From DASPRG01 sp963796125 (GTDB lineage: Bacteria; Nitrospirota; Thermodesulfovibrionia; Thermodesulfovibrionales; SM23-35): a stretch of DNA of 48,385 nucleotides. The notes beneath the pieces were generated by a model. That model did not search any database, had not been told where the DNA came from, and saw nothing but the letters and a program-made list of their open reading frames with translations. Positions within the stretch are counted from its first letter, which is position 1; each line of letters begins with the position of its first letter. Positions 26,916-36,630 of the stretch are shown in pieces. A program made the translations under genes and the position numbers. The stretch covers positions 1 through 48,385 of the forward strand of contig CAWCKM010000012.1 of NCBI GenBank assembly GCA_963796125.1, in the 5' to 3' direction.

Positions 26916-29881
26916 ATGAATAACACCGAAGAAGATATAAAACAAAAAATTATAATGCCTTTTCTTAAAGCTCCGGATTTCAAAATGATGAACTTCAGTT
27001 TGAAAAAAGTTTTTTTATTCGCCTCCCGCGGTTCACTGCACGAGTTGATACAGAAGAACAAATAAGAACTGCGCAACCCCGCTTAGACATTCTCGTTACC
27101 CGAAATGCTCAAAATCTTTTTGTAGTCGAGGCTAAAACTGATGGAAAAGCATTGACCGACGAAGACAGGGAACAAGCAATCAACTATGCACGATTAGTTT
27201 ATCAACGCCCCTCTTGCCGTCGTAACAAATGGTAGAGAGTTTAAGATATTCAAAGTCGGAGATAAAAGCGAAATAGACAAGGACAAGACCCAAATACTTG
27301 GCTATAAGATTGACCAAGACATGGAAGTTATTTATAGTGAGGCCGTTGAATACTTTATTGGGTATTCACAGGAAAATGTGCAGCTCTTTTGTGAAGCTCA
27401 GGTCAAAGAGGGAATGAGAACGTTACTGGGTTCAAAGGAAAAACGCGATAGAAAATTTATCCCTGAGTTATACGTACATTCCAAAAAGCTGGGCAACGCA
27501 ATAAAAGATTTTGTGGCAAGCGATAAACCCGTCTTTGCTCTAATCGGAGAATCAGGAAGCGGCAAAACCTGTGCTATGTGCGGACTTGCGATGTCCTTAA
27601 AGGTAGATCATCCGACTCTTTTTTACAGAGCTGTAAACTTAACTGAGGCGATAACGAAATCCATAGGGAATGATTTCAATTGGACATTTAGTGCTTCTTA
27701 TGACGACATAAGCTTATTTAAGAGATTGGATAAAGTCTTTAAGAATAAAAAAGTCATCATCTTCGTGGACGGTGTAGATGAGTGGCAATTGCTCAATAAG
27801 GTAGAAATTTTGGGTGATTTTGCTACTAAAATTAGAAAAAGAAATTTCAAGTTAGTAATAAGTTGTAAGCTGGTCAACGGAAAACTTCTTAATTAAATCG
27901 GGCATACCCACTACTTTATCTGAGGAAATTTTTAACCCCTATGAGAAGGTTAAAGGTTATCGCATCGAGCCTTTTGACGAGGAAGAATTCCATCATCTAA
28001 TTGAGAAATATCGAGCTTTTTATGATTTCAAGGGACTGTTTGAAAAAGAAGTATTGGATGAAGTGCAGGACATCTACTGAGAGTATTTTTCGAGGTAGCT
28101 CATAAGACAAAGTGCGATCATATTACTTTTAGTATAAAAGAATTTTATTACGAATACTATAGAGCAGTAGTGGAACGGATACCAGATGATAAACATAAGG
28201 CTGAAAATACGATAAAAGCGATAGCACAGGTTCTGTTCAAAAAGAATGTCGATATGATTGACATGGATATTCTTCAAAATGAACTGGGACTAAATATAAA
28301 TGATGAGATAATGCCATCGCTTTTTGAGTGCAATATATTGGAAGAGATACGCTCAGGTTTTGAAACCAAAGTAGGATTTTATTTTCAGAAATTAAGAGAT
28401 TACATCATAGCTTTTCTGGTAAGGAAGTGGGATAAGATTACCCTTATCTAATTTCGGGAAGATTATGAGAAATTGGATTTAAAAGATGTTCAGCTTGATG
28501 CCCTAAGCTTTTTTTATCCATTTGCGGATTTTGAAAAAAAGAAGATTATTGATAAACCTATATCGACTAATGCCGAGGCTTACCTTCAATTTTATGCCGA
28601 CGTGTTGGATAGCCATTTCTTCAATCTTAGACATCGATTTTCACCTGAAACGAAAGGGTTGATTGGTTTTATAGGTGAATTTAGTAATAGAAAAGAGCCA
28701 TTGGGATGTATGGTTTTAGACCAATTGAGAAAACAGATGAAACTGTTAAGCTTATCCCCAATGAAAGCAGTCTTTGGCATAGTAATAATAATTTGATGTA
28801 TTTGATGGGAGCACAGACGGTACATTATCGAGGTTCATGTAATGGCTTTACAGCCTTTGATATTAAAAAGGAAGTTTTGGAAGGTGAAATTTATGAACAA
28901 CTAAGAAAGATCGTTGACAACGGAGTTCTGAATGAATCTAAAACTATTACCTGACTTTGGAGAAAATATTGGGTATTGTTCTAACAATGCAGAGCAAGTT
29001 GCATGGAATAAAAGATAAATGGAGGTTATCTCAATATTTACCTATACCTATTGAAGAATAGTATGGATTAAGGTATCAAAAGGCGCAAAACTATTTTGAA
29101 AACAGGCTTGTTGAAACCAAAATCAAAAAAGGGGAAATTAAGCAAACTTGGAAAGGTTCTATAGTTTCCTACAGCTATTCGTTTGAACCCGGTGACTGGG
29201 AAGTTATTAATGCGCAGGCGCAGGGAAGCCGCTTCACATATGAAAGAGTTCGATGTGACCGATATAAATTTAAGAGAGGTTGAAAAAGTTTTAGAAGAAG
29301 CTTTACCTACTTTAAGAAAGAGAAAAACTGTTATTGATGAAACCATATTACCAGATGCAGATGGGAGGTCTGGAAGCATACGTTGGACAAGTGACCACTT
29401 TAGTGAAAGAACGTTGGAACTGCTTACCCATCGGATCTACAGCCTCTTTCTTGATGAATATAAAATTTTGATTGAAACGAATTTTCCAACTCTAAAAAAC
29501 CAGTTCTCTCTATATTCAAAAATGCCCGTCCATTACTTTGTGGACATAAAGGATATAAAGCTTAGAAGAGGCGAATTTCCACCTGGCATTCGCGTGGTAA
29601 AATGTTTCAATGACGATACCAATAAAAATGAAGTAACTTTATGTGGAACAGATCAGGCTGTTACCAGCGAGAAAGATGAATGGCTATTTATTTATAACGA
29701 TAAAAAATATAAAGTCTTCGGGCAGGACTATACTGATTTATTTTTATTTCATCCTATAAAACTAAATATAAAGATTTTGTCGGAATTTATGATATTAAGA
29801 AATCTTGTTTACAAAAACATAAAAGAGGAGCTGTCGGCAGTATTTGAATCTTTATCAAAGCAATATGTTGTTACCGTCTGA
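26916..29881 (+). pseudogene. STAND/NACHT-like P-loop NTPase with N-terminal restriction-type nuclease domain, heavily frameshifted
   Basis: A probable single gene of about 985 codons. Residues ~1-140 form an HSDR_N-like nuclease domain: QPRLDILVTR, FVVEAKTDGKAL (D-ExK) and LAVVTNGREFKIFK. The NTPase has a Walker A motif in ALIGESGSGKTCAM and an NACHT-type Walker B in KVIIFVDGVDEWQ. A winged-helix-like part (GFYFQKLRDYIIAFLVRKW) and a long C-terminal region with no recognisable repeats follow. Intact stretches are 27321-27896, 28170-28451, 28473-28796, 28706-28954 and 29183-29881; at least eight frame changes and several stops separate them. Directly after the type I genes, this matches anti-phage STAND proteins such as Avs or bNACHT in outline. 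Function is inferred and the copy is probably dead. Confidence 0.6.
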
Positions 29882-29937
29882 TGAGGTTTCGGGTAAGGAT
29901 AGTGATACTTTCAGTATTTTTCTGGAGAAAACCCTTC

Positions 29938-30035
29938 TTATCCATTTTCTCTTCCCCGCGTAAAACCAATCCTGTGCCGTTTTGATTCGGGTGGGTCGTA
30001 AACTCTCTGATCACAGCAAGAACAATCTTGAACCG
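29938..30035 (-). pseudogene. Relic of an ORF6N-type protein, C-terminal end
   Basis: On the minus strand the segment encodes FRFKIVLAVIREF and, in a shifted frame, PPESKRHRIGFTRGRENG followed by a stop at 29938-29940. This matches the end of ORF6N-domain proteins (compare the relic at 32212-32580). Only the tail remains. Confidence 0.5.
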
Positions 30036-30040
30036 GAAAA

Positions 30041-31015
30041 TCACTGAAGTCTGAGGCTCAGGCCGAGTTTTCTTGAAAGTCTCTCTAAGTCGTGAACAAC
30101 ATAGACGAACGCCATCCATGCATGTTTCCCCCACCGCCGTATGCCTTCTGCTTTGATTTTGCCGATCTCCGCCCTGCTGTTTTCAGACTCATTACCATAG
30201 AAGAGTTTCCCAAAGATATCCGCAGACCATACGTCGATTGGGAATCCGCCGTGCGGGTTGATGATGTCGGAGGAATAGTCACCAATGCCCGGCAGTTCGA
30301 GAAGCCTTCTTTTAGCCTCTTCAGGAGTAAGACGCTTGAGCTCTTCAATCCCAGGGAAATCTTGTAGTTTCAAAACCCGGGCAAGCTTTAGGATATGTTT
30401 AGCCCTGTATCCAAGTCTGCAGCTATTCAGTTCTGTTATGCTTAACCCTGCCACTTTTTCGGGTGTCGGCCACACGGGGATACGCCTGCCATCGAAAACT
30501 GCCGTTTCACCGAAATTCTTTATCACGCATTCCATCATTTCCTCGCTCCTCTTCAACGGAGCCATTTGAAGCAGAATTGCGAGAGTTGCTTCAGCAAAGA
30601 GTGTAGGCGAATCCGTGTCATGCATTCCGTAGAGGTCTTTCACTGCATGCTTGAGAATACGGTCTTTCCTTGCCATGCGATAGAATTCTCCGAGGTCTTC
30701 ATGAACAGACAATTTGGAGGACAAAATATTTTTTATTGCTTCCCTCTGTTCGCGCGTCGGGACATTCTTTAGAAAGACTTCTATCTTGAGGAGGGGTTGC
30801 TTTGTCGAGCCTTTTGAACTAAGCTTAAGTCCGACCAGCATATTGTTTAAGTGAAGAGCTGTCCGCAAAATCCCTCTTTCAAAAACTTCGAGAGGGCTGA
30901 ATAGCGGCCACCCTGCGGGTTTATGCATCGTAAGTTCGAAATCATATGGCGGTATGGGCTGGAGGGTAAATCCGAAACGTCTGATTAGTTTTGCCATGCA
31001 AACATTGTAATACAT
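30041..31015 (-). CDS. HhH-GPD superfamily DNA glycosylase (3-methyladenine glycosylase 2-like)
   Basis: The frame extends to 31303, but the first ~95 codons are low-complexity and unlike the family. Conserved sequence begins at MAKLIRRFGFTLQPIPPYDF, so ATG 31015 or 30997 is the likely start (about 318-324 residues); neither has a good ribosome-binding site. The helix-hairpin-helix LLELPGIGDYSSDII is followed by the catalytic aspartate in GGFPIDVWSADI. The residue matching OGG1 lysine is not lysine, suggesting a monofunctional glycosylase. It would excise alkylated or damaged bases. It is divergent from sppA with a gap of about 120 bases. Confidence 0.8.
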   Translation of the reverse strand: MYYNVCMAKLIRRFGFTLQPIPPYDFELTMHKPAGWPLFSPLEVFERGILRTALHLNNMLVGLKLSSKGSTKQPLLKIEVFLKNVPTREQREAIKNILSSKLSVHEDLGEFYRMARKDRILKHAVKDLYGMHDTDSPTLFAEATLAILLQMAPLKRSEEMMECVIKNFGETAVFDGRRIPVWPTPEKVAGLSITELNSCRLGYRAKHILKLARVLKLQDFPGIEELKRLTPEEAKRRLLELPGIGDYSSDIINPHGGFPIDVWSADIFGKLFYGNESENSRAEIGKIKAEGIRRWGKHAWMAFVYVVHDLERLSRKLGLSLRLQ

Positions 31016-31135
31016 TTTTGAGGCACGGATAGAAATGGGGCATAAAGTTACTTGTGTGATGGGAATTTTGACAGCGTTAGCTTCTTTGGTATAGTGTATG
31101 AACTGAATTGAATGCCTTGACACTGGGATGATGAA

Positions 31136-32054
31136 ATGAAAAGAAAAGGTCTTCTGTTTGTGCTTTCTGCTCCTGATCCTCTCCGGATGTGCGGTGAATA
31201 TGTCGCTTGTGCCCGAGGAGAAGCCGCTTGAGGAGAAGCTGCTGGAAGGAACGGGTAAAGCGAAGATACTTCTTCTTGATCTGGATGGCGTGATCTCCTT
31301 CAAGGATGAAACTGACTACGCGAGGTTCCAGAAGAAACCCTCAAGAGTCGCATTTTTCGGTGAGGCTCTCCGTAAAGCGGAGACGGATCCTGATATCGTT
31401 GGCGTGATAGTTAAGATCAACTCTCCCGGTGGAAGCGTTGCCGCAAGCGATACGATCTACCATGAGATCATGAGATTCAAGCAGAAAAAGAAGGTACCGC
31501 TGAGCGCTTTCATAATGGGCATTGGAGCGTCGGGAGGCTATTACGTTGCCTCCGCCGCCGACCGTATTGTTGCAAGTCCCACTTCAGTGACGGGCAGCAT
31601 AGGGGTCATAGCAATGAAATTCAATGTCGAAGGACTTCTTTTTAAAATAGGGGTATCCGAAGAGACTTACAAATCCGGAAAGATGAAGGATTTCTGGTTG
31701 CCTTTTCGTCCGAGCACGCCTGAGGAAAAAGAAATGGTTCAGAACGTAATCGATAAGCTCTTTGCCCACTTCGTCGAAGTGGTTTACGCAAACAGGAAGC
31801 ATCTTTTAACCGAGGCCGAGGTGAGGGAGCTTGCCGATGGGCGGATACTCACGGCAGGAGACGCCGTCAAGGCAAGGCTGATCGACCAGGTGGCTTATCT
31901 GGATGAGACAATCGACGCTATGAAAAAGTCGCTCAATATTGAAGAGGCGAGGGTCGTAACTTATGCCCAACCCGGAACCCTCAAGATCGAGCATATACTC
32001 AGAAACGCCCATGCAGGTTCCGCAAGTCATAAACCTTATTTCAATAAACGCTGA
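31136..32054 (+). CDS. sppA: Signal peptide peptidase SppA (S49), lipoprotein-type N-terminus, probable frameshift in the signal
   Basis: The protease domain is complete: KINSPGGSVAAS, the nucleophile serine in GIGASGGYYVASAADRI, TSVTGSIGVIAMKF and the general-base lysine region SGKMKDFWLPFRP. The uninterrupted frame can only start at TTG 31158, giving MCFLLLILSGCAVN without basic residues. ATG 31136, one frame away, gives MKRKGLLF, which joined to CFLLLILSGC makes a normal lipoprotein signal with lipobox LSGC. One extra base near 31157-31160 is therefore likely. SppA degrades cleaved signal peptides at the membrane. About 300 residues, similar to the short bacterial form. Confidence 0.85.
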
Positions 32055-32211
32055 AGATCTCTCCCTTTTTTCAGGCGTACAGTTCATGTATCTCTGGAGC
32101 CCATAGAGGCGAAAGGGCCTGTCCAAGCAGTTGTAGAGATGAGCAATACACCGGAAGTAAGGAGCGGGTGCACTTCCTATATTTTCTAAAGAAAATCTTT
32201 CTTATCCATTT

Positions 32212-32580
32212 TCCTTTCCCCGCTTAAACCCAATGCGGCGGCGTTTTGGTTCAGGAGGTGTCATAAGCTCACTGATCGCACTTCAAAAACAACCTTGAAC
32301 TGGGCATCGTATTTCTCTTCCAATTCATCAAGTCTTTTGGCCAATTCTTTGTTGGAGGAGAGCATCTGGCGGAGTTTCACAAAGGCCCGCATGATGTTCA
32401 ATAATGAAGAATCTCCTGTGGCAAGACCGAAGGGTATCTTAACGCAAGGAGTTGTTTTTATCGTATTCGCTCGCTAACGCCGCAGCAAGCTGCGGGAATG
32501 CGCTCGCTATTCGTTTCACATGGACCGCTCTTTTGCTGTTCAGGACGCTGGAAAGCATGGCCACACCTTGTTCAGAGCGA
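32212..32580 (-). pseudogene. Relic of an ORF6N-domain protein, interrupted by a small insertion
   Basis: Read on the minus strand: SEQGVAMLSSVLNSKRAVHV, then (after removing an insertion) NIMRAFVKLRQML, SNKELAKRLDELEEKYDAQF and, one frame away, MTPPEPKRRRIGFKRGKENG with a stop at 32212-32214. This is the C-terminal half of an ORF6N protein, a phage/defence-associated DNA-binding family. The 5' half is missing, cut off where the AAA ATPase gene ends at 32581. It is not functional. Confidence 0.75.
32401..32514. mobile_element. 114-base insertion with 4-base target duplication (candidate MITE or REP element)
   Basis: TTCA occurs at 32397-32400 and 32515-32518. Deleting the 114 bases between and one TTCA copy rejoins the ORF6N reading frame exactly (codons for VHVNIMRAF). 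The insert contains a CCGCAGC/GCTGCGG hairpin and two GCGAGCG motifs. No clear terminal inverted repeats. Confidence 0.55.
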
Positions 32581-33732
32581 TCAATCAAAAAGTTTTGACA
32601 GGTCTTTCACTGGTAATGTGAAAACATTTTTGCTCAACGGGTAAGATTCTGCACCGGGATACACAATATATCCCTTTTTACAGGACAGATCTTCGTATGC
32701 ATTCCAGAAACCTCTTTCTATTTTCGGGCTCATAGAATACTTAATCTCAATGGCTATGGGTTTATGTTTACTGTCGAACAACACCAAATCTATCTCCGCG
32801 CCTGCGCCCGTTCTGTAAAAATATGCCTGCCATCTTTCAGGAAGTATTCCTATAACTTGTTCAACAATAAACCCTTCCCATGAACTGCCAAGAGAGGGAT
32901 GGCTATGCAGATCTTCATAGGTCCTTATATGAATTAGTGTGTGCAGCAGACCTGAGTCGCGGACATAGACTTTAGGAGACTTTATGAGCCGTTTTTTTAT
33001 ATTGGAATGATATGGTTGTATCTGCCTCACAATAAAGGTCTCCTCAAGAATGTCCAGATAGCTCCTTACCGTAGGCGCGGATATTCCAAAACTGCCGGCT
33101 ATTTTGCTCGCATTCCATAGTTGTCCGTGGGAGTGTGCAATCATCGTCCAGAATCTTCTTAATTGTTGTGAGGGGATGCGGATTCCAAGTTGGGGGATAT
33201 CCATCTCAAGATAGGTTTTTATAAAGGCTTCCCGCCATGCAAAACTGTTATCATTACCTTTGGGAAGGTAGCTTTCGGGATAGCCGCCTCTTAACCAGAG
33301 TCTTTGAATACTCTCACTATTTATCTCCGCCAGTAATAATGGAGATAATTCATGATATATAATGCGTCCTGCCAGGCTCTCGGATGAATGTCGTATTAGT
33401 TCGGGCGATGCCGATCCCAATATAAGAAACCTGCCTGCTATCCTCTTTCTGTCCACAAGAGCGCGCAACAGGGGGAAAAGAGAGTGCATACGCTGGATCT
33501 CATCAATAATCACGAGAGTATCTTCGAAACGACTCAGATATAACTCCGGGTCTTGCAATTTATTCAAATCGGAAGGAAGTTCCAGATCAAGATAAATAAC
33601 CTTTCTTTTTATCATGTTTTTAATCATTTTTGCGAGTGTAGTTTTCCCGACCTGGCGAGAACCCAGTATACCTACAACGGGATATCTCATCAGGGATTCT
33701 TCTACCTTCTCCTGAAGTAACCTCTTTATCAT
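32581..33732 (-). CDS. AAA ATPase with DUF4143 domain
   Basis: 383 residues, intact. The Walker A motif is GSRQVGKTTLAKMI, the Walker B motif LVIIDEIQRM, then the sensor FLILGSASPEL and SLAGRIIYHELSPL. The C-terminal DUF4143 part has WRGGYPESYL-like sequence (WLRGGYPESYLPKG), VYVRDSGLLHTLI, SLGSSWEGFIVEQV and the nuclease-like YRTGAGAEIDLVLF...AIEIKYS. Such proteins are abundant in environmental genomes; their role is unsettled (defence or toxin-like suggestions exist). It lies between two ORF6N relics and is the only intact gene in this stretch. Confidence 0.88.
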   Translation of the reverse strand: MIKRLLQEKVEESLMRYPVVGILGSRQVGKTTLAKMIKNMIKRKVIYLDLELPSDLNKLQDPELYLSRFEDTLVIIDEIQRMHSLFPLLRALVDRKRIAGRFLILGSASPELIRHSSESLAGRIIYHELSPLLLAEINSESIQRLWLRGGYPESYLPKGNDNSFAWREAFIKTYLEMDIPQLGIRIPSQQLRRFWTMIAHSHGQLWNASKIAGSFGISAPTVRSYLDILEETFIVRQIQPYHSNIKKRLIKSPKVYVRDSGLLHTLIHIRTYEDLHSHPSLGSSWEGFIVEQVIGILPERWQAYFYRTGAGAEIDLVLFDSKHKPIAIEIKYSMSPKIERGFWNAYEDLSCKKGYIVYPGAESYPLSKNVFTLPVKDLSKLFD

Positions 33733-33797
33733 GCTTGTATTTTAAAAGATAAGCTTTCAATTTGCAAGGTAATATTCTCTGATACCACGGTCAGATG

Positions 33798-33960
33798 TTC
33801 AACTGATTATGACTCCCTTTGGTCTTTCACTGTTCAGTATACTGGAAAGCATTGCTACACCTTGCTCAGTAAATGCATAAGGTAAATATTTTCGGTTTTG
33901 CCCTCTGCTGCTTTTTAAGGTCGCAAATTGCGACCTGGCCAGGGCAGAATATAAGGCTGG
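33798..33960 (-). pseudogene. Relic of a second ORF6N-domain protein
   Basis: Minus-strand reading gives SQFATLKSSRGQNRKYLP and YAFTEQGVAMLSSILNSER, then a stop near 33798. This is the middle of an ORF6N protein. Its overlap with the relic at 32212-32580 (EQGVAMLSS.LNS) differs at many bases, so it comes from a different paralogue. The rest of 33733-34128 holds nothing I can identify. Confidence 0.65.
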
Positions 33961-34128
33961 AAAAACGAAATTGCGAGATTTATGGTGAATGATTTTAATT
34001 TTGTTCCATAAAAGGCTCTAAAATATAAATTAAGAATAATTTACAGCTCCCTCGTTTCCTTTCAAAAACTCCCTCGGTTTTCTTGCACCCCCCTGGCGGG
34101 TCGACAAAAACTGTCTTCTTCCATGAAT

Positions 34129-34157
34129 TTGCTTGTAAGCAAGGTTTCTTTTAGAAT
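34129..34157 (+). promoter_or_regulatory. Candidate promoter
   Basis: TTGCTT (34129-34134) and TAGAAT (34152-34157) are 17 bases apart, directly before ATG 34166. An inverted repeat TTGCTTgtAAGCAA overlaps the -35 box and could bind a regulator. Confidence 0.35.
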
Positions 34158-34165
34158 AATGAACC

Positions 34166-34837
34166 ATGAGTATTGAGACAAGTCTTCTTCTGCTCGAATC
34201 GGTGTTGCTCATAGTTACCGTCATACTCCTTCTTTTCAGCTTAAGGGAAGGCAGGGGAAGGAGAAATCTTTTGTTGCAAGTTGAAAAGGCAACAAAGGTA
34301 CTTACACGTCAGGAATACTTCCTTACTGTTACTGATTCCATGATGGACGCAAAGTCTGAAGTCATCGGGTTCATTACCGGAAGACTCCCGACAGGAGGCG
34401 ATAAAAAAAGGACACGGGAGATCATAACTCACATCGAACGGTTGACAGGAAGAGGAGTTAGTGTCAGATACCTCCTCCCGAAGTTTCATGACAGAGCTCA
34501 CATCGCTTCTCTTTATAAAAAGGCCGGGGCAGATATACGCTTCGGGAGCTGCCCTGTTGTCTATGACCTGCGGTATATTGTTGTTGATAACAGTCTTGCT
34601 GTAATCGGTCTGCCTGAAAGTACAGGTGAAAAAGAGGCTACAAGGAAAGGTTACAGGATTCCATCAGAAGGACTTGCGACAATACTCAAAGAATATTTTT
34701 ACCGGTGCTGGGAGAAAAACATGAGCTATGATGAATATCTCAGGGAGGTAATAAAACAGACAGGTGCTCCGCTTAAGACACTTGCAAGTGAACTTCAGAT
34801 AGACGAAGAAGAGCTTGAAAGGCTTTCACAGGTATAG
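34166..34837 (+). CDS. Membrane-anchored protein with a possible phospholipase D-like fold
   Basis: 223 residues. One N-terminal transmembrane helix (LLLLESVLLIVTVILLLFSL), then a soluble domain with EVIGFITGRLPTGG, HIERLTGRGVSVRYLLP and YIVVDNSLAVIGLP. This order resembles the PLD-like sensor domains of TrmB-type regulators, but the catalytic HxK motif is absent. The C-terminus (KTLASELQIDEEELERL) looks like a small helix-turn-helix or coiled segment. It is separated by 2 bases from the phosphatase gene and is clearly co-transcribed. Function unknown. Confidence 0.6.
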   Translation: MSIETSLLLLESVLLIVTVILLLFSLREGRGRRNLLLQVEKATKVLTRQEYFLTVTDSMMDAKSEVIGFITGRLPTGGDKKRTREIITHIERLTGRGVSVRYLLPKFHDRAHIASLYKKAGADIRFGSCPVVYDLRYIVVDNSLAVIGLPESTGEKEATRKGYRIPSEGLATILKEYFYRCWEKNMSYDEYLREVIKQTGAPLKTLASELQIDEEELERLSQV

Positions 34838-34839
34838 TA

Positions 34840-35631
34840 ATGGAAATAGGAACACTCAGAAAAATAGGGAAGAGGCTCCTGAAAGAAATCCCTCTCGTCC
34901 GACAGATTCCTCTTACTGCCGCAGCCATCGGTGTTGGTGCAGCAGGTGACAAGACTTTCCTTATAGATAAGAGGGCAGAAGATATTGTCATCTCCGGTCT
35001 TGATGAATCAGGAGAAGCGCTGACTGTTATTTCTGAAGAGGCCGGTATAAAAGATATAATAAGAGGTGGGGGAAGGAAGGCAGTCATAGATCCGATTGAT
35101 GGAAGCAAGAATGCAATCTCCGGGATCCCCTTTTACTGCACATCCATTGCTATTGCAGATGGCAATACAATCGGAGATGTTGAACTCGCCTATGTTGTGA
35201 ATCTCATCAGTGGTGATGAATTCTGGGCAGAGAAGGGTAAGGGTGCATTCTTAAACGACAAGAGAATCTCTGCGCAACAGGATGATATATTCTATCTCAT
35301 TGCTTACGAGGCGCAGTCTCCCTCCAAAGACCTACCGGAGATCATGCCGCTCCTTTCAAAATCGAACAAAACCCGGTGTCTTGGTGCTACTGCTCTTGAT
35401 CTTGCTTATCTTGCCCTTGGTGCGGTCAGCGTCTTTGTTACTCCTTCCCTTTCGAGAAGTTTTGACTTTGCAGGCGGCTGGTTGCTGGTACGGGAAGCCG
35501 GGGGTATTTTTACAGACACGAAAGGTAACAGCATCGGGACTCTTGAGGTCAGCCTGAAAAAAAGTTCCTCTCTTCTTGCTGCAGGAAATAAAAACCTTCA
35601 TGAAAAGGCACTGAGACTCCTGAACAAATAG
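34840..35631 (+). CDS. Inositol monophosphatase family protein
   Basis: 263 residues, intact. The metal-binding motifs are present: SEEAG near residue 66, the core IDPIDGSKNAISGIPFY near residue 87, and the C-terminal FDFAGGWLLVREAGG. The family hydrolyses inositol phosphates, fructose-1,6-bisphosphate, NADP or PAP. The replacement of the usual WDxAA by FDFAGG and the shape of the DPIDGSKN motif resemble the bifunctional archaeal-type enzymes, so the substrate is open. It follows the PLD-like gene in an operon. Confidence 0.82.
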   Translation: MEIGTLRKIGKRLLKEIPLVRQIPLTAAAIGVGAAGDKTFLIDKRAEDIVISGLDESGEALTVISEEAGIKDIIRGGGRKAVIDPIDGSKNAISGIPFYCTSIAIADGNTIGDVELAYVVNLISGDEFWAEKGKGAFLNDKRISAQQDDIFYLIAYEAQSPSKDLPEIMPLLSKSNKTRCLGATALDLAYLALGAVSVFVTPSLSRSFDFAGGWLLVREAGGIFTDTKGNSIGTLEVSLKKSSSLLAAGNKNLHEKALRLLNK

Positions 35632-35640
35632 TTCGACACA

Positions 35641-36630
35641 TCATGCATCAGGCACTGTGGGTCCTTCTTCGGATTGAGCCTGAGATGAAGGAACTTCAGC
35701 ATCATGCTCACCCGGAACCTCTTGTGGCACTTCTGTGGAATAGTAGTAGGCAAATAAAGCAGCTATAATTGACAAGCCGATGTATGTTTGAAAAGCAGAA
35801 GAGATGATCTGATATGGAAAAGAAAGGATTGGACCTATCACTGGGAGCAAGTTAAACGGATAGCCAAGAAGTACCAGGAGAAAGCTTGCAAAGATATACC
35901 CCCCGAAAAGTAAAGCGTAGAGCCAGAATGCATTCGGGTGTCTCACAACGTAATATGCAGCCTCCCTGAGGGATTTCATTGGTCTGAAATTTTTTATAAC
36001 AAGGACAGCAACTCCATACATGGTTATCGAAAGGATTCCAAGGAAAAGGACAAGGGCAATAACGATCAGGAGCAGAGAAAAAAAGAGGCTGAGGAAGAGT
36101 GCAAGTGTTGAATCCTGACTCTTCACCAAGGTTACCAATGCCATTACCCCGCCCCCAAGGATTCCGAGTATAAAAGCAGCAGCAATAAGAATAATGCCTA
36201 CTATGGATGTAAAACCGAGCATGGGCAGAAAAAACCTCTTCGCCTCAGAAAAAAATATAGGCATGCTGAATTTCAGGGTCTTGTCTACCAGGGCCCTTCC
36301 AATTACTCCAACAGAACCTGCGAAGACATAAATACTGAATATGGCAGCCAGGATAACATAGGTCAGAAAACCACCCGCAACAATAAGGACAAGTCCGAAA
36401 TACCTCGATAGGATATCGGATGATCCTTTAAACAATCTGAAGATATCTTCTATCCGTGCGACCCCGGTAAGATCAATGCTGAATATGACAAAAGCTATCG
36501 CAAGCGGTATGCCGACAAAAACGAAAAACCCGATTCCGCTGAGGATTACCATGCCTAATTGAACGAGCAAAAGCTGCCAGATTCTGTGCATTACCCTGAA
36601 TCCCTCTTTTATGGCCTCGATGTATCTCAT
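35641..36630 (-). CDS. Polytopic membrane protein of unknown function
   Basis: 329 residues with about six hydrophobic helices, glycine-rich in places (ILGILGGGVMALVTLV), and a hydrophilic proline/glutamate tail of about 35 residues. The N-terminal YIEAIKEGFRVMHRIWQLLLVQ and central SLREAAYYVVRHPNAFWLYALLF segments are seen in DUF4013/YciC-like membrane proteins. Convergent with the phosphatase gene, ending 9 bases from it. No function assigned. Confidence 0.65.
   Translation of the reverse strand: MRYIEAIKEGFRVMHRIWQLLLVQLGMVILSGIGFFVFVGIPLAIAFVIFSIDLTGVARIEDIFRLFKGSSDILSRYFGLVLIVAGGFLTYVILAAIFSIYVFAGSVGVIGRALVDKTLKFSMPIFFSEAKRFFLPMLGFTSIVGIILIAAAFILGILGGGVMALVTLVKSQDSTLALFLSLFFSLLLIVIALVLFLGILSITMYGVAVLVIKNFRPMKSLREAAYYVVRHPNAFWLYALLFGGYIFASFLLVLLGYPFNLLPVIGPILSFPYQIISSAFQTYIGLSIIAALFAYYYSTEVPQEVPGEHDAEVPSSQAQSEEGPTVPDA

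Noticed and set aside
30092..30772. Three plus-strand open frames of 68-94 codons
   Set aside because: All are antisense to the DNA glycosylase gene, whose motifs are clear.
31016..31303. N-terminal extension of the DNA glycosylase frame
   Set aside because: Low-complexity serine/phenylalanine-rich sequence that runs into the sppA start on the other strand; conserved sequence begins at about 31000.
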